The notes under the pieces: model-generated
Told to the model about the DNA's origin: nothing
The model's input: the letters and a program-made list of their open reading frames with translations, nothing else
Database searches by the model: none
Position numbers and translations under genes: made by a program
Source: Alistipes sp.
GTDB taxonomy: Bacteria > Bacteroidota > Bacteroidia > Bacteroidales > Rikenellaceae
DNA: 5,525 bases
Reading direction: 5' to 3'
Assembly (NCBI GenBank): GCA_014796635.1
Contig: JAAVIK010000001.1
Coordinates: 488,157-493,681 of the forward strand
Shown here: positions 1-5,525 of the stretch, piece after piece
Position numbering within the stretch: position 1 is the first letter of the stretch
How the letters are laid out: each line of letters opens with the position of its first letter

Positions 1-14
1 GCCTGCCTTGCCAT

Positions 15-30
15 GCGGATCGCGATCCGC
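15..30. repeat. Perfect 16-bp palindrome
   Basis: GCGGATCGCGATCCGC is self-complementary over all 16 bases. With no spacer it is a poor RNA hairpin, so a dimeric protein-binding site or a chance GC-rich palindrome are both possible. No promoter is visible beside it. Confidence 0.6.
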
Positions 31-107
31 CCCGAACCGTTCGCTTCCGCCGACCGCACTGGCGCAAACCGTAGCCTGCGTCACTCCGGGTCGGAGGGCT
101 GCCCGAG

Positions 108-179
108 ATGCGGCGGCAGAACGACGCAACTTCCTTGTCGGTCCGCACATGAGAGGACAGAAAAATCCTGCCGCCGCAT
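108..179. repeat. 12-bp perfect inverted repeat with 48-bp spacer
   Basis: ATGCGGCGGCAG at 108-119 is the exact reverse complement of CTGCCGCCGCAT at 168-179. The right arm shares bases 168-173 with the stem of the minus-strand terminator-like hairpin at 166-204, so the two structures cannot form together. The spacer holds a smaller GTCC/GGAC stem (141-144 with 154-157). Its length and exact pairing make chance less likely, although the arms are GC-rich. Confidence 0.6.
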
Positions 180-204
180 ATCTGTTCGATTGCATCCGGC
201 AGGA
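161..204 (-). terminator. Possible Rho-independent terminator, leftward
   Basis: Read on the minus strand, TCCTGCCG (204-197) pairs perfectly with CGGCAGGA (173-166), leaving a 23-nt loop. A run of five T (165-161) follows at once. This is the clearest of three leftward terminator-like elements and would close a transcript entering from the right. The loop is longer than in most intrinsic terminators, which lowers confidence. Confidence 0.5.
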
Positions 205-208
205 AACG

Positions 209-239
209 AAAAAGGAGAACGGTGCCGACTTATGTCCTT
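209..239 (-). terminator. Weak terminator-like element of the left tandem unit
   Basis: On the minus strand a short stem can form, either 238-234 with 220-216 (five pairs including one G-U) or AAGGA (239-235) with TCCTT (216-212). A T-run (213-209) follows or overlaps the 3' arm. It sits at the position equivalent to the better stem in the right tandem unit (296-329). Taken alone it would be unconvincing. Confidence 0.3.
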
Positions 240-373
240 GGGCTCTGGTAAACCTTACTCTATAAATACAGCATACGCCCTCCGAGAGAGGATATAAAAA
301 AGAGGAAGACGTTGCTGATTCTACGCCTTGAGGTCATAGCAAACCTTCCAAATAGAAATACAGCACGCCCTCC
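211..373 (-). repeat. Two diverged tandem units, period about 90 bp
   Basis: Unit 1 (211-283) and unit 2 (301-373) align end to end with small gaps. By hand about 50 of 71 aligned positions agree. Shared blocks in order (plus strand) are: a purine-rich start at 211/301, CCTTG (236-240 and 326-330), AAACCTT (250-256 and 341-347), AAATACAGCA (264-273 and 356-365) and CGCCCTCC (276-283 and 366-373). The offset drifts 90, 91, 92 and back to 90, so no reading frame is kept. That argues for RNA or DNA structure rather than protein. In both units the CGCCCTCC block opens a short hairpin, with different bases on the far side (279-282 with 288-291, loop 5; 367-370 with 375-378, loop 4). Both units have an A-run at their left end, which is a T-tract on the minus strand. 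A weaker third relative may lie at 118-137 (AGAACG..GC..ACTT..CCTTG). Confidence 0.65.
296..329 (-). terminator. Possible Rho-independent terminator, leftward
   Basis: On the minus strand AAGGCGT (329-323) pairs with ACGTCTT (312-306), seven pairs with one G-U, around a 10-nt loop. Four bases later come six T (301-296). It would end a transcript started at the leftward promoter at 484-514, giving an RNA of roughly 180 nt. The 5' arm overlaps the base of the long hairpin at 320-421, so the two structures compete. Confidence 0.45.
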
Positions 374-421
374 CGGGCATGACCGTATCTGTTGGTGAAA
401 TTGCTATGTTTCAAGGCCAGA
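320..421. repeat. Long imperfect inverted repeat (102 bp)
   Basis: CATAGCAA (335-342) pairs with TTGCTATG (401-408) and GCCTTGA (325-331) with TCAAGGC (411-417). TCT/AGA (320-322, 419-421) can add three outer pairs. The 58-bp interior holds the GCCC/GGGC hairpin. Only the inner-left part of this structure is duplicated in the left tandem unit, which lacks a matching second arm. I see no target-site duplication or transposase, so a transposon remnant is unsupported. Confidence 0.65.
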
Positions 422-483
422 TACAATCGCTTATAACGATACGAATATGTCAAGAACGCGCAAACACCGTCGTGTTTCGAGTA

Positions 484-514
484 CAAATATAGCGATTTTC
501 GCGGAATATGCAAA
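484..514 (-). promoter_or_regulatory. Bacteroidota-type promoter, leftward
   Basis: On the minus strand TATATTTG (491-484) fits the -7 consensus TAnnTTTG exactly. TTTG (514-511) fits the -33 element at a 19-bp spacing, which is normal for the primary sigma factor of Bacteroides and relatives. Transcription would begin near 476-479 and run left through the tandem units. The -33 element overlaps the left arm of the dyad at 512-544, so a regulator bound there could block it. Confidence 0.5.
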
Positions 515-544
515 TTACGAAATCTCGGATCGGTCTCGTAATTT
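512..544. promoter_or_regulatory. 9-bp dyad, possible operator
   Basis: AAATTACGA (512-520) and TCGTAATTT (536-544) are perfect reverse complements separated by 15 bp. The left arm covers the -33 element of the leftward promoter. The spacing puts the arm centres 24 bp apart, close to whole helical turns, which would suit a dimeric or tetrameric regulator. It could also act as an RNA hairpin. A small CAGC/GCTG hairpin follows at 545-555. Confidence 0.4.
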
Positions 545-613
545 CAGCTTCGCTGTTTACCGCAGCACCGTTTGCGTTCGGGAAGTATGGGTCGCTTAAA
601 ATAGACCTTTCGC

Positions 614-652
614 TTTTCACCTTTTCATTTTCACCTTATTTTCGTATCTTTG
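614..652 (+). promoter_or_regulatory. Promoter of the queD-polA operon
   Basis: TATCTTTG (645-652) matches the Bacteroidota -7 consensus TAnnTTTG exactly. The expected -33 TTG is not clear. In its place lies a pyrimidine-rich tract with TTTTCACCTT repeated at 614-623 and 628-637, which may help as an upstream element. The start of transcription should fall about 655-661, at or just before the queD ATG at 660, so the mRNA would have almost no leader. Confidence 0.6.
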
Positions 653-659
653 ACTCCGT

Positions 660-1127
660 ATGGCAACAATCAGACTGACCAAAGAATTTTCGTTCGAGGC
701 GGCGCACGCCCTCGAGGGCTACGATGGTCCCTGCCGCGAGATACACGGACATTCGTACCGCCTGTTCGTGACGGTCAAGGGGCGGCCGTCGACCGTCGAG
801 GGCGACCCCAAGTGCGGCATGGTGATGGACTTCGGGCTCCTCAAGCGCATCGTCTCCGAGGAGATCGTCGCGCGGCTCGACCACGCCCTCATCCTGTGGG
901 CTACACCCGAAAACCGGCCTTTGCGCGAGACCCTCGCCCGGCAGTTCGGCAACATCGTCGAGGTCGATTATCAGCCCACCTGCGAAAACATGCTCGACGA
1001 CTTCGCCCGCCGCATCGCCGCCCGCCTGCCCCGGGGCGCGGAACTCTGGTCGCTGCGCCTGCACGAAACCGCCACTTCCTTCGCCGAATGGTTCGCCGAG
1101 GACAACCGAAATACGGAGCACCCATGA
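660..1127 (+). CDS. queD: 6-carboxy-5,6,7,8-tetrahydropterin synthase (QueD/PTPS family)
   Basis: This 155-residue cytosolic enzyme converts dihydroneopterin triphosphate to 6-carboxytetrahydropterin, the second step towards preQ0 and queuosine. The family's zinc-binding histidines are visible as H16, H29 and H31. C25 in the C-xxx-H-G-H motif (CREIHGH) is the expected catalytic thiol, with D74-H75 and E136 (in RLHET) completing the active site. D57-F58 and PTCEN (106-110) are further family marks. The length is somewhat above that of the E. coli protein because of loops around 40-55 and 80-100 and a short tail. The ATG is the only sensible start. No Shine-Dalgarno sequence precedes it, and the -7 promoter element ends eight bases upstream. 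The stop overlaps the polA start as ATGA. A pterin-synthase role in another pathway is possible, but the CxxxHGH form favours QueD. Confidence 0.9.
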   Translation: MATIRLTKEFSFEAAHALEGYDGPCREIHGHSYRLFVTVKGRPSTVEGDPKCGMVMDFGLLKRIVSEEIVARLDHALILWATPENRPLRETLARQFGNIVEVDYQPTCENMLDDFARRIAARLPRGAELWSLRLHETATSFAEWFAEDNRNTEHP

Positions 1128-4003
1128 AAAAACTCTTTCTGGTCGACGCCTATGCGTTGATGTTCAAGTACTACTACGCTTTTCTGGGGCGCCCCATGCG
1201 CAGCCGCACGGGGATGAACACCTCGGTGGTCTTCGGCTTCGTGAAGTTCCTGCGCGACATCCTCAAGCGCGAGCATCCCGACCTCCTGGGCGTGGCGTTC
1301 GACCCCAAGGGGGGCAGCTTCCGCCGCGAGATATTCGCCGACTACAAGGCCAACCGCTCCGAGACCCCCGAGGATATCATCCTCTCGGTGCCCTACGTCA
1401 AGCGGGTATTGGAGGCCATGTGCATCCCCATCCTCGAGGTCGCGGGCTACGAGGCCGACGACGTGATCGGCACCCTCTCGCAGAAAGGGGCCGATGCGGG
1501 CTACGACGTCTATATGGTGACGCCCGACAAGGACTACGGCCAGCTCGTGCGCGACAACTGCAAGATTTACAAGCAGAAAGGCACCGACGGCATCGAGATC
1601 GTCGATCGCGGTGCCATTCGTGAAAAATACGGTATCGACGACCCCGTGCTCGTGCGCGACATCCTCGCGCTGTGGGGCGATACGGCGGACAACATCCCGG
1701 GCGTGCCGGGCGTCGGCGAAAAGGGCGCCTGCAAATTGGTGCAGCAGTGGGGTCCGGTCGAAAATATTCTCGACAACGTCGATAAAATCCCCGGCAAGCA
1801 GGGCGAGAAGATCGCCGCGTGGGCCGACAACCTGCGGTTGGCCAAGGAGTTGACGACGATCCGGTTGGATGTGCCGATCGAGTTCGAGGAGGAGGCGCTG
1901 ACCCTCTGCGATCCCCACCTCGACGAGCTGCGGGCCCTGTTCGCCGAGCTCGACTTCAAGATGTTCCTCAACGACCTCTCCAATCTGGCCCCTGCCGAGC
2001 CGCTGTCGGACATTCCGCGGCAGGAGGCCCAGCGGCAGCTGGCCGAAATGGCACGCGCCAAGTCGGCCGCAGCCAAAAAGGCGGCGCTGGCGGGGCAGGG
2101 CGATCTGTTCGCCGGACCGGTCGAGGCGGCCCCGGCTCCGGTCGAAGCCGAGGAGACCCCGGACGCCGGGCTCTCCGAGCCCGAAATCCCGACATTCCGC
2201 ACGGCCCTCGATACGCCGCATGTCTATACGCTCGTCGATACGCCGCAGGCCCTGCGCGAGGTGGTGTCCGAGGTGGCCCGCTACCCCGAATTCTGTTTCG
2301 ATACCGAGACCACGGGACTGGACCTTTTCAACGACCGGATCGTGGGGCTGTCGCTGGCGGTGAAAGCCCACGAGGCGTGGTACGTGCCTTTCAAGGAGGA
2401 GAATACGGCCGAGCTGGCGGCGATCGTGAAACCCCTGTTCGAGAACGACCGGATCGACAAGATCGGGCAGAACATGAAGTTCGACATCATGGTGCTGCGG
2501 CGCTTGGACATCGCCGTGCGGGGCCGCAAGTACGACACGATGATTCTCCACTACCTGCTCGACCCCGAATCGCGCCATGGCATGAACGCCCTCGCGGAGC
2601 GTTATCTGAATTACCGGCCCATCGAGATCGAGACCCTCATCGGCAAGGGCTCCAAGCAGCTGACCATGGACCTCGTGAACGTGGAGCGCGTCAAGGAGTA
2701 TGCCGCCGAGGATGCCGACGTCACCTACCGGCTCAAGCAGACGCTCTATCCTCTGGTCGTGGGGCTCGGGCTGCAGCACCTCTATTCCGAGATCGAGGAG
2801 CCGATGATCGAGGTGCTGGCCGACATCGAGACGGCCGGCGTGCGCATCGACACCGGCGCGCTGGCCGAATACGGCGTGGAGCTGAGCCGCCGCCTCGCCA
2901 AGCTCGAGGCCGACATCCGCACCGAGGCGGGCGAGCCGTCGCTCAACATCAATTCGGCGCGGCAGCTCGGCGAAGTGCTTTTCGGCAAGATGCGCATCGC
3001 CGAGAAGCCCAAGATGACCAAAACCAAGCAGTTCTGCACCGACGAGGAGTATCTCCAGTCGTTCGCCCACAAGCACCGGATCGTCGACATGATTCTGGAG
3101 TACCGCGGGGTCAAGAAGCTGCTGTCGACCTACGTCGAAGCGTTGCCCCAGTTGGTCAACCGCACCACGGGCCGGATACATACTTCGTTCAACCAAGCCG
3201 TTACGGCCACCGGCCGTCTCTCCTCGGCTAACCCCAATCTGCAGAACATCCCGATCCGCGAGGAGATGGGCCGCCGCATCCGCGAGGCTTTCATCCCCTC
3301 CGACGACGACCACGTGCTCCTCTCGGCCGACTACAGCCAGGTGGAGCTGCGGCTCATGGCCCATCTCTCGGGCGACGAATCGCTCATCGCGGCGTTCGAG
3401 CACGGCGAGGATATTCACGCCGCCACGGCCGCGCGGCTGTTCGGCAAGCCCATCGGCGAGGTGACCTCCGAGGAGCGCCGCCGCGCCAAGACAGCCAACT
3501 TCGGCATCATCTACGGCATTTCGGCGTTCGGGCTGAGCCAGCGGCTCGAGATTCCCCGCAAGGAGGCCAAGGACTTGATCGACGGTTACTTCGCGTCGTA
3601 TCCCAAGGTCCGCGAATATATGGAGCGTGTCGTCGACAAAGCCCGGGAAGAGGGTTTCGTGTCGACGATCTTCGGTCGCCGCCGCTACCTCAACGACATC
3701 GCCTCGCAGAACGCCGTGGCGCGGGGGCTTGCCGAGCGCAACGCCGTCAACGCCCCGATCCAGGGCTCGGCGGCCGACATCATGAAGATCGCCATGATCG
3801 AGGTGCACCGCCGCTTCGCCGCCGAGGGCATCCGCTCGCGCGTCATCCTGCAGGTCCACGACGAACTGGTCGTCGACACGCTCCGCTCCGAGCAGGAGCG
3901 CGTGGCCCGCATCGTCACGGAGAGCATGGAGCACGCCGCCGACCTCAAGGTGCGCTTGTTGGTGGAGTGCGGCGCCGGCAGAAACTGGCTCGAAGCACAC
4001 TGA
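1124..4003 (+). CDS. polA: DNA polymerase I (family A), complete
   Basis: This 959-residue polymerase fills gaps in repair and removes RNA primers from Okazaki fragments. The 5'-nuclease domain (about 1-285) carries D8, D60, E110/D112/D113, D135/D137 and D186/D189. An Ala/Pro/Glu-rich linker (about 286-366) contains QGDLF (325-329), resembling a sliding-clamp-binding peptide. The 3'-5' exonuclease domain (about 367-560) keeps D393 and E395 (DTET), D454, Y526 and D530, so proofreading looks active, unlike in many family A enzymes. The polymerase domain has TATGRLSS (694-701), motif A with D736 and E741, motif B R785-K789-F793-YG (797-798) and motif C H912-D913-E914. F793 matches E. coli F762, predicting discrimination against dideoxynucleotides. 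The protein ends in NWLEAH, much like E. coli. The frame is open upstream to 650, but the ATG at 1124 begins the family's MKKLFLVDAYALMF and overlaps the queD stop, indicating translational coupling. Confidence 0.98.
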   Translation: MKKLFLVDAYALMFKYYYAFLGRPMRSRTGMNTSVVFGFVKFLRDILKREHPDLLGVAFDPKGGSFRREIFADYKANRSETPEDIILSVPYVKRVLEAMCIPILEVAGYEADDVIGTLSQKGADAGYDVYMVTPDKDYGQLVRDNCKIYKQKGTDGIEIVDRGAIREKYGIDDPVLVRDILALWGDTADNIPGVPGVGEKGACKLVQQWGPVENILDNVDKIPGKQGEKIAAWADNLRLAKELTTIRLDVPIEFEEEALTLCDPHLDELRALFAELDFKMFLNDLSNLAPAEPLSDIPRQEAQRQLAEMARAKSAAAKKAALAGQGDLFAGPVEAAPAPVEAEETPDAGLSEPEIPTFRTALDTPHVYTLVDTPQALREVVSEVARYPEFCFDTETTGLDLFNDRIVGLSLAVKAHEAWYVPFKEENTAELAAIVKPLFENDRIDKIGQNMKFDIMVLRRLDIAVRGRKYDTMILHYLLDPESRHGMNALAERYLNYRPIEIETLIGKGSKQLTMDLVNVERVKEYAAEDADVTYRLKQTLYPLVVGLGLQHLYSEIEEPMIEVLADIETAGVRIDTGALAEYGVELSRRLAKLEADIRTEAGEPSLNINSARQLGEVLFGKMRIAEKPKMTKTKQFCTDEEYLQSFAHKHRIVDMILEYRGVKKLLSTYVEALPQLVNRTTGRIHTSFNQAVTATGRLSSANPNLQNIPIREEMGRRIREAFIPSDDDHVLLSADYSQVELRLMAHLSGDESLIAAFEHGEDIHAATAARLFGKPIGEVTSEERRRAKTANFGIIYGISAFGLSQRLEIPRKEAKDLIDGYFASYPKVREYMERVVDKAREEGFVSTIFGRRRYLNDIASQNAVARGLAERNAVNAPIQGSAADIMKIAMIEVHRRFAAEGIRSRVILQVHDELVVDTLRSEQERVARIVTESMEHAADLKVRLLVECGAGRNWLEAH

Positions 4004-4011
4004 ACATAAAA

Positions 4012-5525
4012 ATGGCCCGGCAGCTGACCCTTGTACTTTCGCCCCGCGAGGCGGCCGATGCGAAGACCTATACTTCGCTCGCGGCACGCCGCATGGGCAT
4101 CGCCGAGCGCGACATCGCCTTGGTGCGGGTCGTCAAGCGGTCGATCGACGCGCGGCAGCGGTACCCCAAGGTCAACCTCGTGCTCGAGCTTTTCGTCGAC
4201 GGCGAGCCGACCCCGGCTCCCGTTCATTTCGACTACCCCTCGGTCGCGGGCCGCACGCCCGTGGTCATCGTCGGGGCCGGACCTGCGGGGTTGTTCGCCG
4301 CCCTGCGGCTCATCGAGCTGGGGTTGCGGCCTATCCTCCTGGAGCGTGGCCGCGACGTCGCGGCCCGCAAGGTCGACATCGCGCAGATCAACCGCAACGG
4401 CCGCGTCGATCCCGATTCCAACTACGCGTTCGGCGAGGGCGGCGCCGGGACCTTCTCCGACGGCAAGCTCTTTACCCGCAGCAAGAAGCGCGGCGATTAC
4501 AACAAGGCGCTGCAGACCCTCGTCTTCCACGGCGCCACGCCCGAAATCCTCTACGAGGCCCATCCCCATATCGGCACCGACCGCCTGCCCGGCATCATCC
4601 GCAACATCCGCCGCACGATCGTCGGGGCCGGCGGCGAGGTGCTTTTCGAGCGGCGCGTCACCGATTTGATTCTCAAGGACGATCGTATCCTCGGCGTCCG
4701 TTGCGGCGACGAGACGATCGAGGGGGCCGCCGTGGTGCTCGCCACGGGTCATTCGGCGCACGATATCTACGAGCTGCTCCACCGCCGCGGCGTGCGCATC
4801 GAGGCCAAGCCTTTCGCCATGGGGGTGCGCATCGAGCATCCGCAGGCACTCATCGATTCGATCCAGTACCACTGCGAGAGCCGCGGCGAGTACCTGCCGG
4901 CTGCGGCCTATTCGCTCGTCAGCCAGGAGCGCGGCCGCGGGGTCTATTCGTTCTGCATGTGCCCCGGCGGCTTCATCGTCCCGGCCATGACCGACGCCGC
5001 ACAGTCGGTCGTCAACGGCATGTCGCCCAGCGGCCGCACCTCGCCCTACGCCAATTCGGGCATCGTTACCGAGGTGCGTCCGGCCGACTTCGAGCACCTG
5101 CGCGCCGAGTGGGGCGAGCTGGCCGGGCTGAAGTTCCAGCAGCAGTTCGAGGAGCTGGCGCGGCAGCAGGGCGGCGAGCACCAGATCGCCCCGGCGCAAC
5201 GCGTCGCCGACTTCGTCGCAGGACGCCCCAGCGCCACGCTTCCCGCGACTTCCTATATTCCCGGTATCGCTCCCTCGCGGCTCGACCGCTGGATGCCCCC
5301 GTTCATCGCCGACGGCCTGCGGGCCGGCATCGCGACGTTCGGCCGCCGCATGCGCGGGTTCGTCACGGCCGATGCTATCGTGGCGGGCGTCGAATCGCGC
5401 ACTTCGTCGCCCGTGCGCATCCCCCGCGACCCGGCGACGCTCATGCACCCCGCGACCGCGGGCCTTTTCCCCTCGGGCGAGGGGGCCGGTTATGCCGGCG
5501 GCATCATCTCCGCCGCTCTCGACGG
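4012..5525 (+). CDS. FAD-dependent oxidoreductase of the COG2509-like family, 3' end cut by the window
   Basis: 504 complete codons are visible and the frame is still open at the edge. An N-terminal domain with the family's KRSIDARQR (42-50) precedes a Rossmann FAD-binding fold: GAGPAG at 88-93, with E111 ending the second strand to hold the FAD ribose. Then come GEGGAGTFSDGKL (141-153), ATGHSAHD (244-251), MGVRIEHPQ (270-278), CMCPGG (315-320) and TSSPVRIPRD (464-473). The closing GEGAGYAGGI (489-498) is the usual second FAD contact near the C-terminus, so only a short tail, perhaps 15-25 residues, should be missing. The family is widespread but its substrate is, to my knowledge, unestablished. 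The ATG at 4012 fits the family's N-terminus (then LTLVLSP) and lies eight bases after the polA stop without a Shine-Dalgarno sequence, so it is the third gene of the operon. I see no signal peptide, so it should be cytosolic. Confidence 0.92.
   Translation, partial: MARQLTLVLSPREAADAKTYTSLAARRMGIAERDIALVRVVKRSIDARQRYPKVNLVLELFVDGEPTPAPVHFDYPSVAGRTPVVIVGAGPAGLFAALRLIELGLRPILLERGRDVAARKVDIAQINRNGRVDPDSNYAFGEGGAGTFSDGKLFTRSKKRGDYNKALQTLVFHGATPEILYEAHPHIGTDRLPGIIRNIRRTIVGAGGEVLFERRVTDLILKDDRILGVRCGDETIEGAAVVLATGHSAHDIYELLHRRGVRIEAKPFAMGVRIEHPQALIDSIQYHCESRGEYLPAAAYSLVSQERGRGVYSFCMCPGGFIVPAMTDAAQSVVNGMSPSGRTSPYANSGIVTEVRPADFEHLRAEWGELAGLKFQQQFEELARQQGGEHQIAPAQRVADFVAGRPSATLPATSYIPGIAPSRLDRWMPPFIADGLRAGIATFGRRMRGFVTADAIVAGVESRTSSPVRIPRDPATLMHPATAGLFPSGEGAGYAGGIISAALD

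Larger units (their letters stand above)
296..479 (-). ncRNA. Candidate structured small RNA or leader (about 180 nt)
   Basis: I do not recognise this RNA with certainty. It would start about 476-479, just after the TATATTTG element, and end at the T-tract 301-296. Visible structure: a hairpin close to the 5' end, AAACAC/GTGTTT (477-462, loop 4); a long rod pairing 411-417 with 325-331 and 401-408 with 335-342, 15 pairs interrupted by a 2/3-nt internal loop; and an inner GCCC/GGGC hairpin (367-378). The ends can also pair with each other in short blocks: GACG with CGTC, TTGC with GCAA, GTTCT with AGAAT. An unpaired middle is left. Closing stem, central bubble and long terminal stem is the plan of 6S RNA (known for that family), and the length fits. 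No primary-sequence match was seen, so this stays inference. A riboswitch or attenuator for a gene left of the window is the main alternative. Confidence 0.35.
1..644. other. Structured intergenic region without a credible protein gene
   Basis: This stretch lacks a convincing coding gene. The two rightward frames that stay open from the left edge to 265 and 297 give Arg/Ser/Cys-rich products without the G/C-ending codon pattern of the genes downstream. They also run through hairpins and repeats. Base composition changes inside the region: roughly 1-210 is GC-rich, and 240-650 is clearly more AT-rich than the genes. It holds a palindrome (15-30), a 12-bp inverted repeat (108-119 with 168-179), possible minus-strand terminators (161-204, 209-239, 296-329), two tandem units (211-283 and 301-373) and a long hairpin (320-421). 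Further right are small hairpins at 462-477, 492-502 and 545-555, a dyad at 512-544 and promoters on both strands. The likely content is a leftward RNA gene or leader plus the queD promoter region. Confidence 0.7.

Noticed and set aside
8..297. Two overlapping short plus-strand frames near the left edge
   Set aside because: Their composition is not protein-like, codon use does not match the neighbouring genes, and they run through inverted repeats and one tandem unit.
1..336. A minus-strand frame open for about 110 codons to the left edge
   Set aside because: It crosses all three terminator-like elements and one tandem unit, has no good start, and the sister unit does not keep the frame. Chance openness in GC-rich DNA is likelier.
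321..380. A 19-codon minus-strand ORF (MPGRACCISIWKVCYDLKA) ending inside the terminator stem, as a leader peptide
   Set aside because: The position is suggestive of attenuation, but the left tandem unit does not preserve the ORF, and there is no run of one regulatory amino acid.
320..428. CRISPR repeat plus tracrRNA-like anti-repeat (TTGCTATG..TCAAGGC against GCCTTGA..CATAGCAA)
   Set aside because: There is only one copy of the supposed repeat, no spacer array and no cas gene in the window. The pairing is equally explained by an RNA hairpin.
545..659. A preQ1 riboswitch upstream of queD
   Set aside because: No preQ1 aptamer pattern is visible, and the predicted transcription start leaves no leader to hold one.
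1819..3231. A 470-codon plus-strand frame inside polA
   Set aside because: It is an out-of-frame, Arg/Gly-rich shadow of polA without domain motifs.
971..4087. A 1038-codon open frame on the minus strand opposite queD and polA
   Set aside because: It is the mirror of G/C-ending codons in polA. The product is a His/Asp/Val/Leu-rich sequence without domains, while the plus strand shows an intact family A polymerase.
3685..5448. A 587-codon open frame on the minus strand opposite polA and the oxidoreductase
   Set aside because: It has the same codon-bias shadow pattern and no recognisable motifs, and it spans two clear plus-strand genes.

Overview
The window looks like chromosomal DNA from a GC-rich member of the Bacteroidota. 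Alistipes or a related Rikenellaceae is my best guess, but this is inference. The reasons are a TAnnTTTG promoter element just ahead of the first gene, no recognisable Shine-Dalgarno sequence before any of the three starts, and strongly G/C-ending codons next to a much more AT-rich intergenic stretch.

Layout. Positions 1-659 hold no convincing protein gene but are full of structure. This includes a 16-bp palindrome, overlapping inverted repeats, two tandem diverged units of about 90 bp, a long imperfect hairpin, and a leftward Bacteroidota-type promoter. Three A-runs read on the minus strand as T-tracts, each following a possible terminator stem. I read this as one or more leftward-transcribed structured RNAs, or a leader for a gene beyond the left edge. 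Positions 660-5525 are a compact rightward operon. It contains queD (6-carboxytetrahydropterin synthase), polA (complete DNA polymerase I with 5'-nuclease, proofreading and polymerase domains), and a conserved but uncharacterised FAD-dependent oxidoreductase that runs off the right edge roughly at its C-terminus.

How the parts relate. queD and polA overlap by four bases (ATGA), and the oxidoreductase starts eight bases after the polA stop, so the three are very probably co-transcribed from the promoter at 645-652. QueD belongs to queuosine (7-deazaguanine tRNA modification) biosynthesis and PolA to DNA repair and Okazaki-fragment processing. Their grouping suggests shared expression rather than a shared pathway. 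The coding part is ordinary housekeeping material. The unexplained part is the first 550 bases, where a possibly 6S-like or riboswitch-like minus-strand RNA and its tandem partial copy deserve a closer look.
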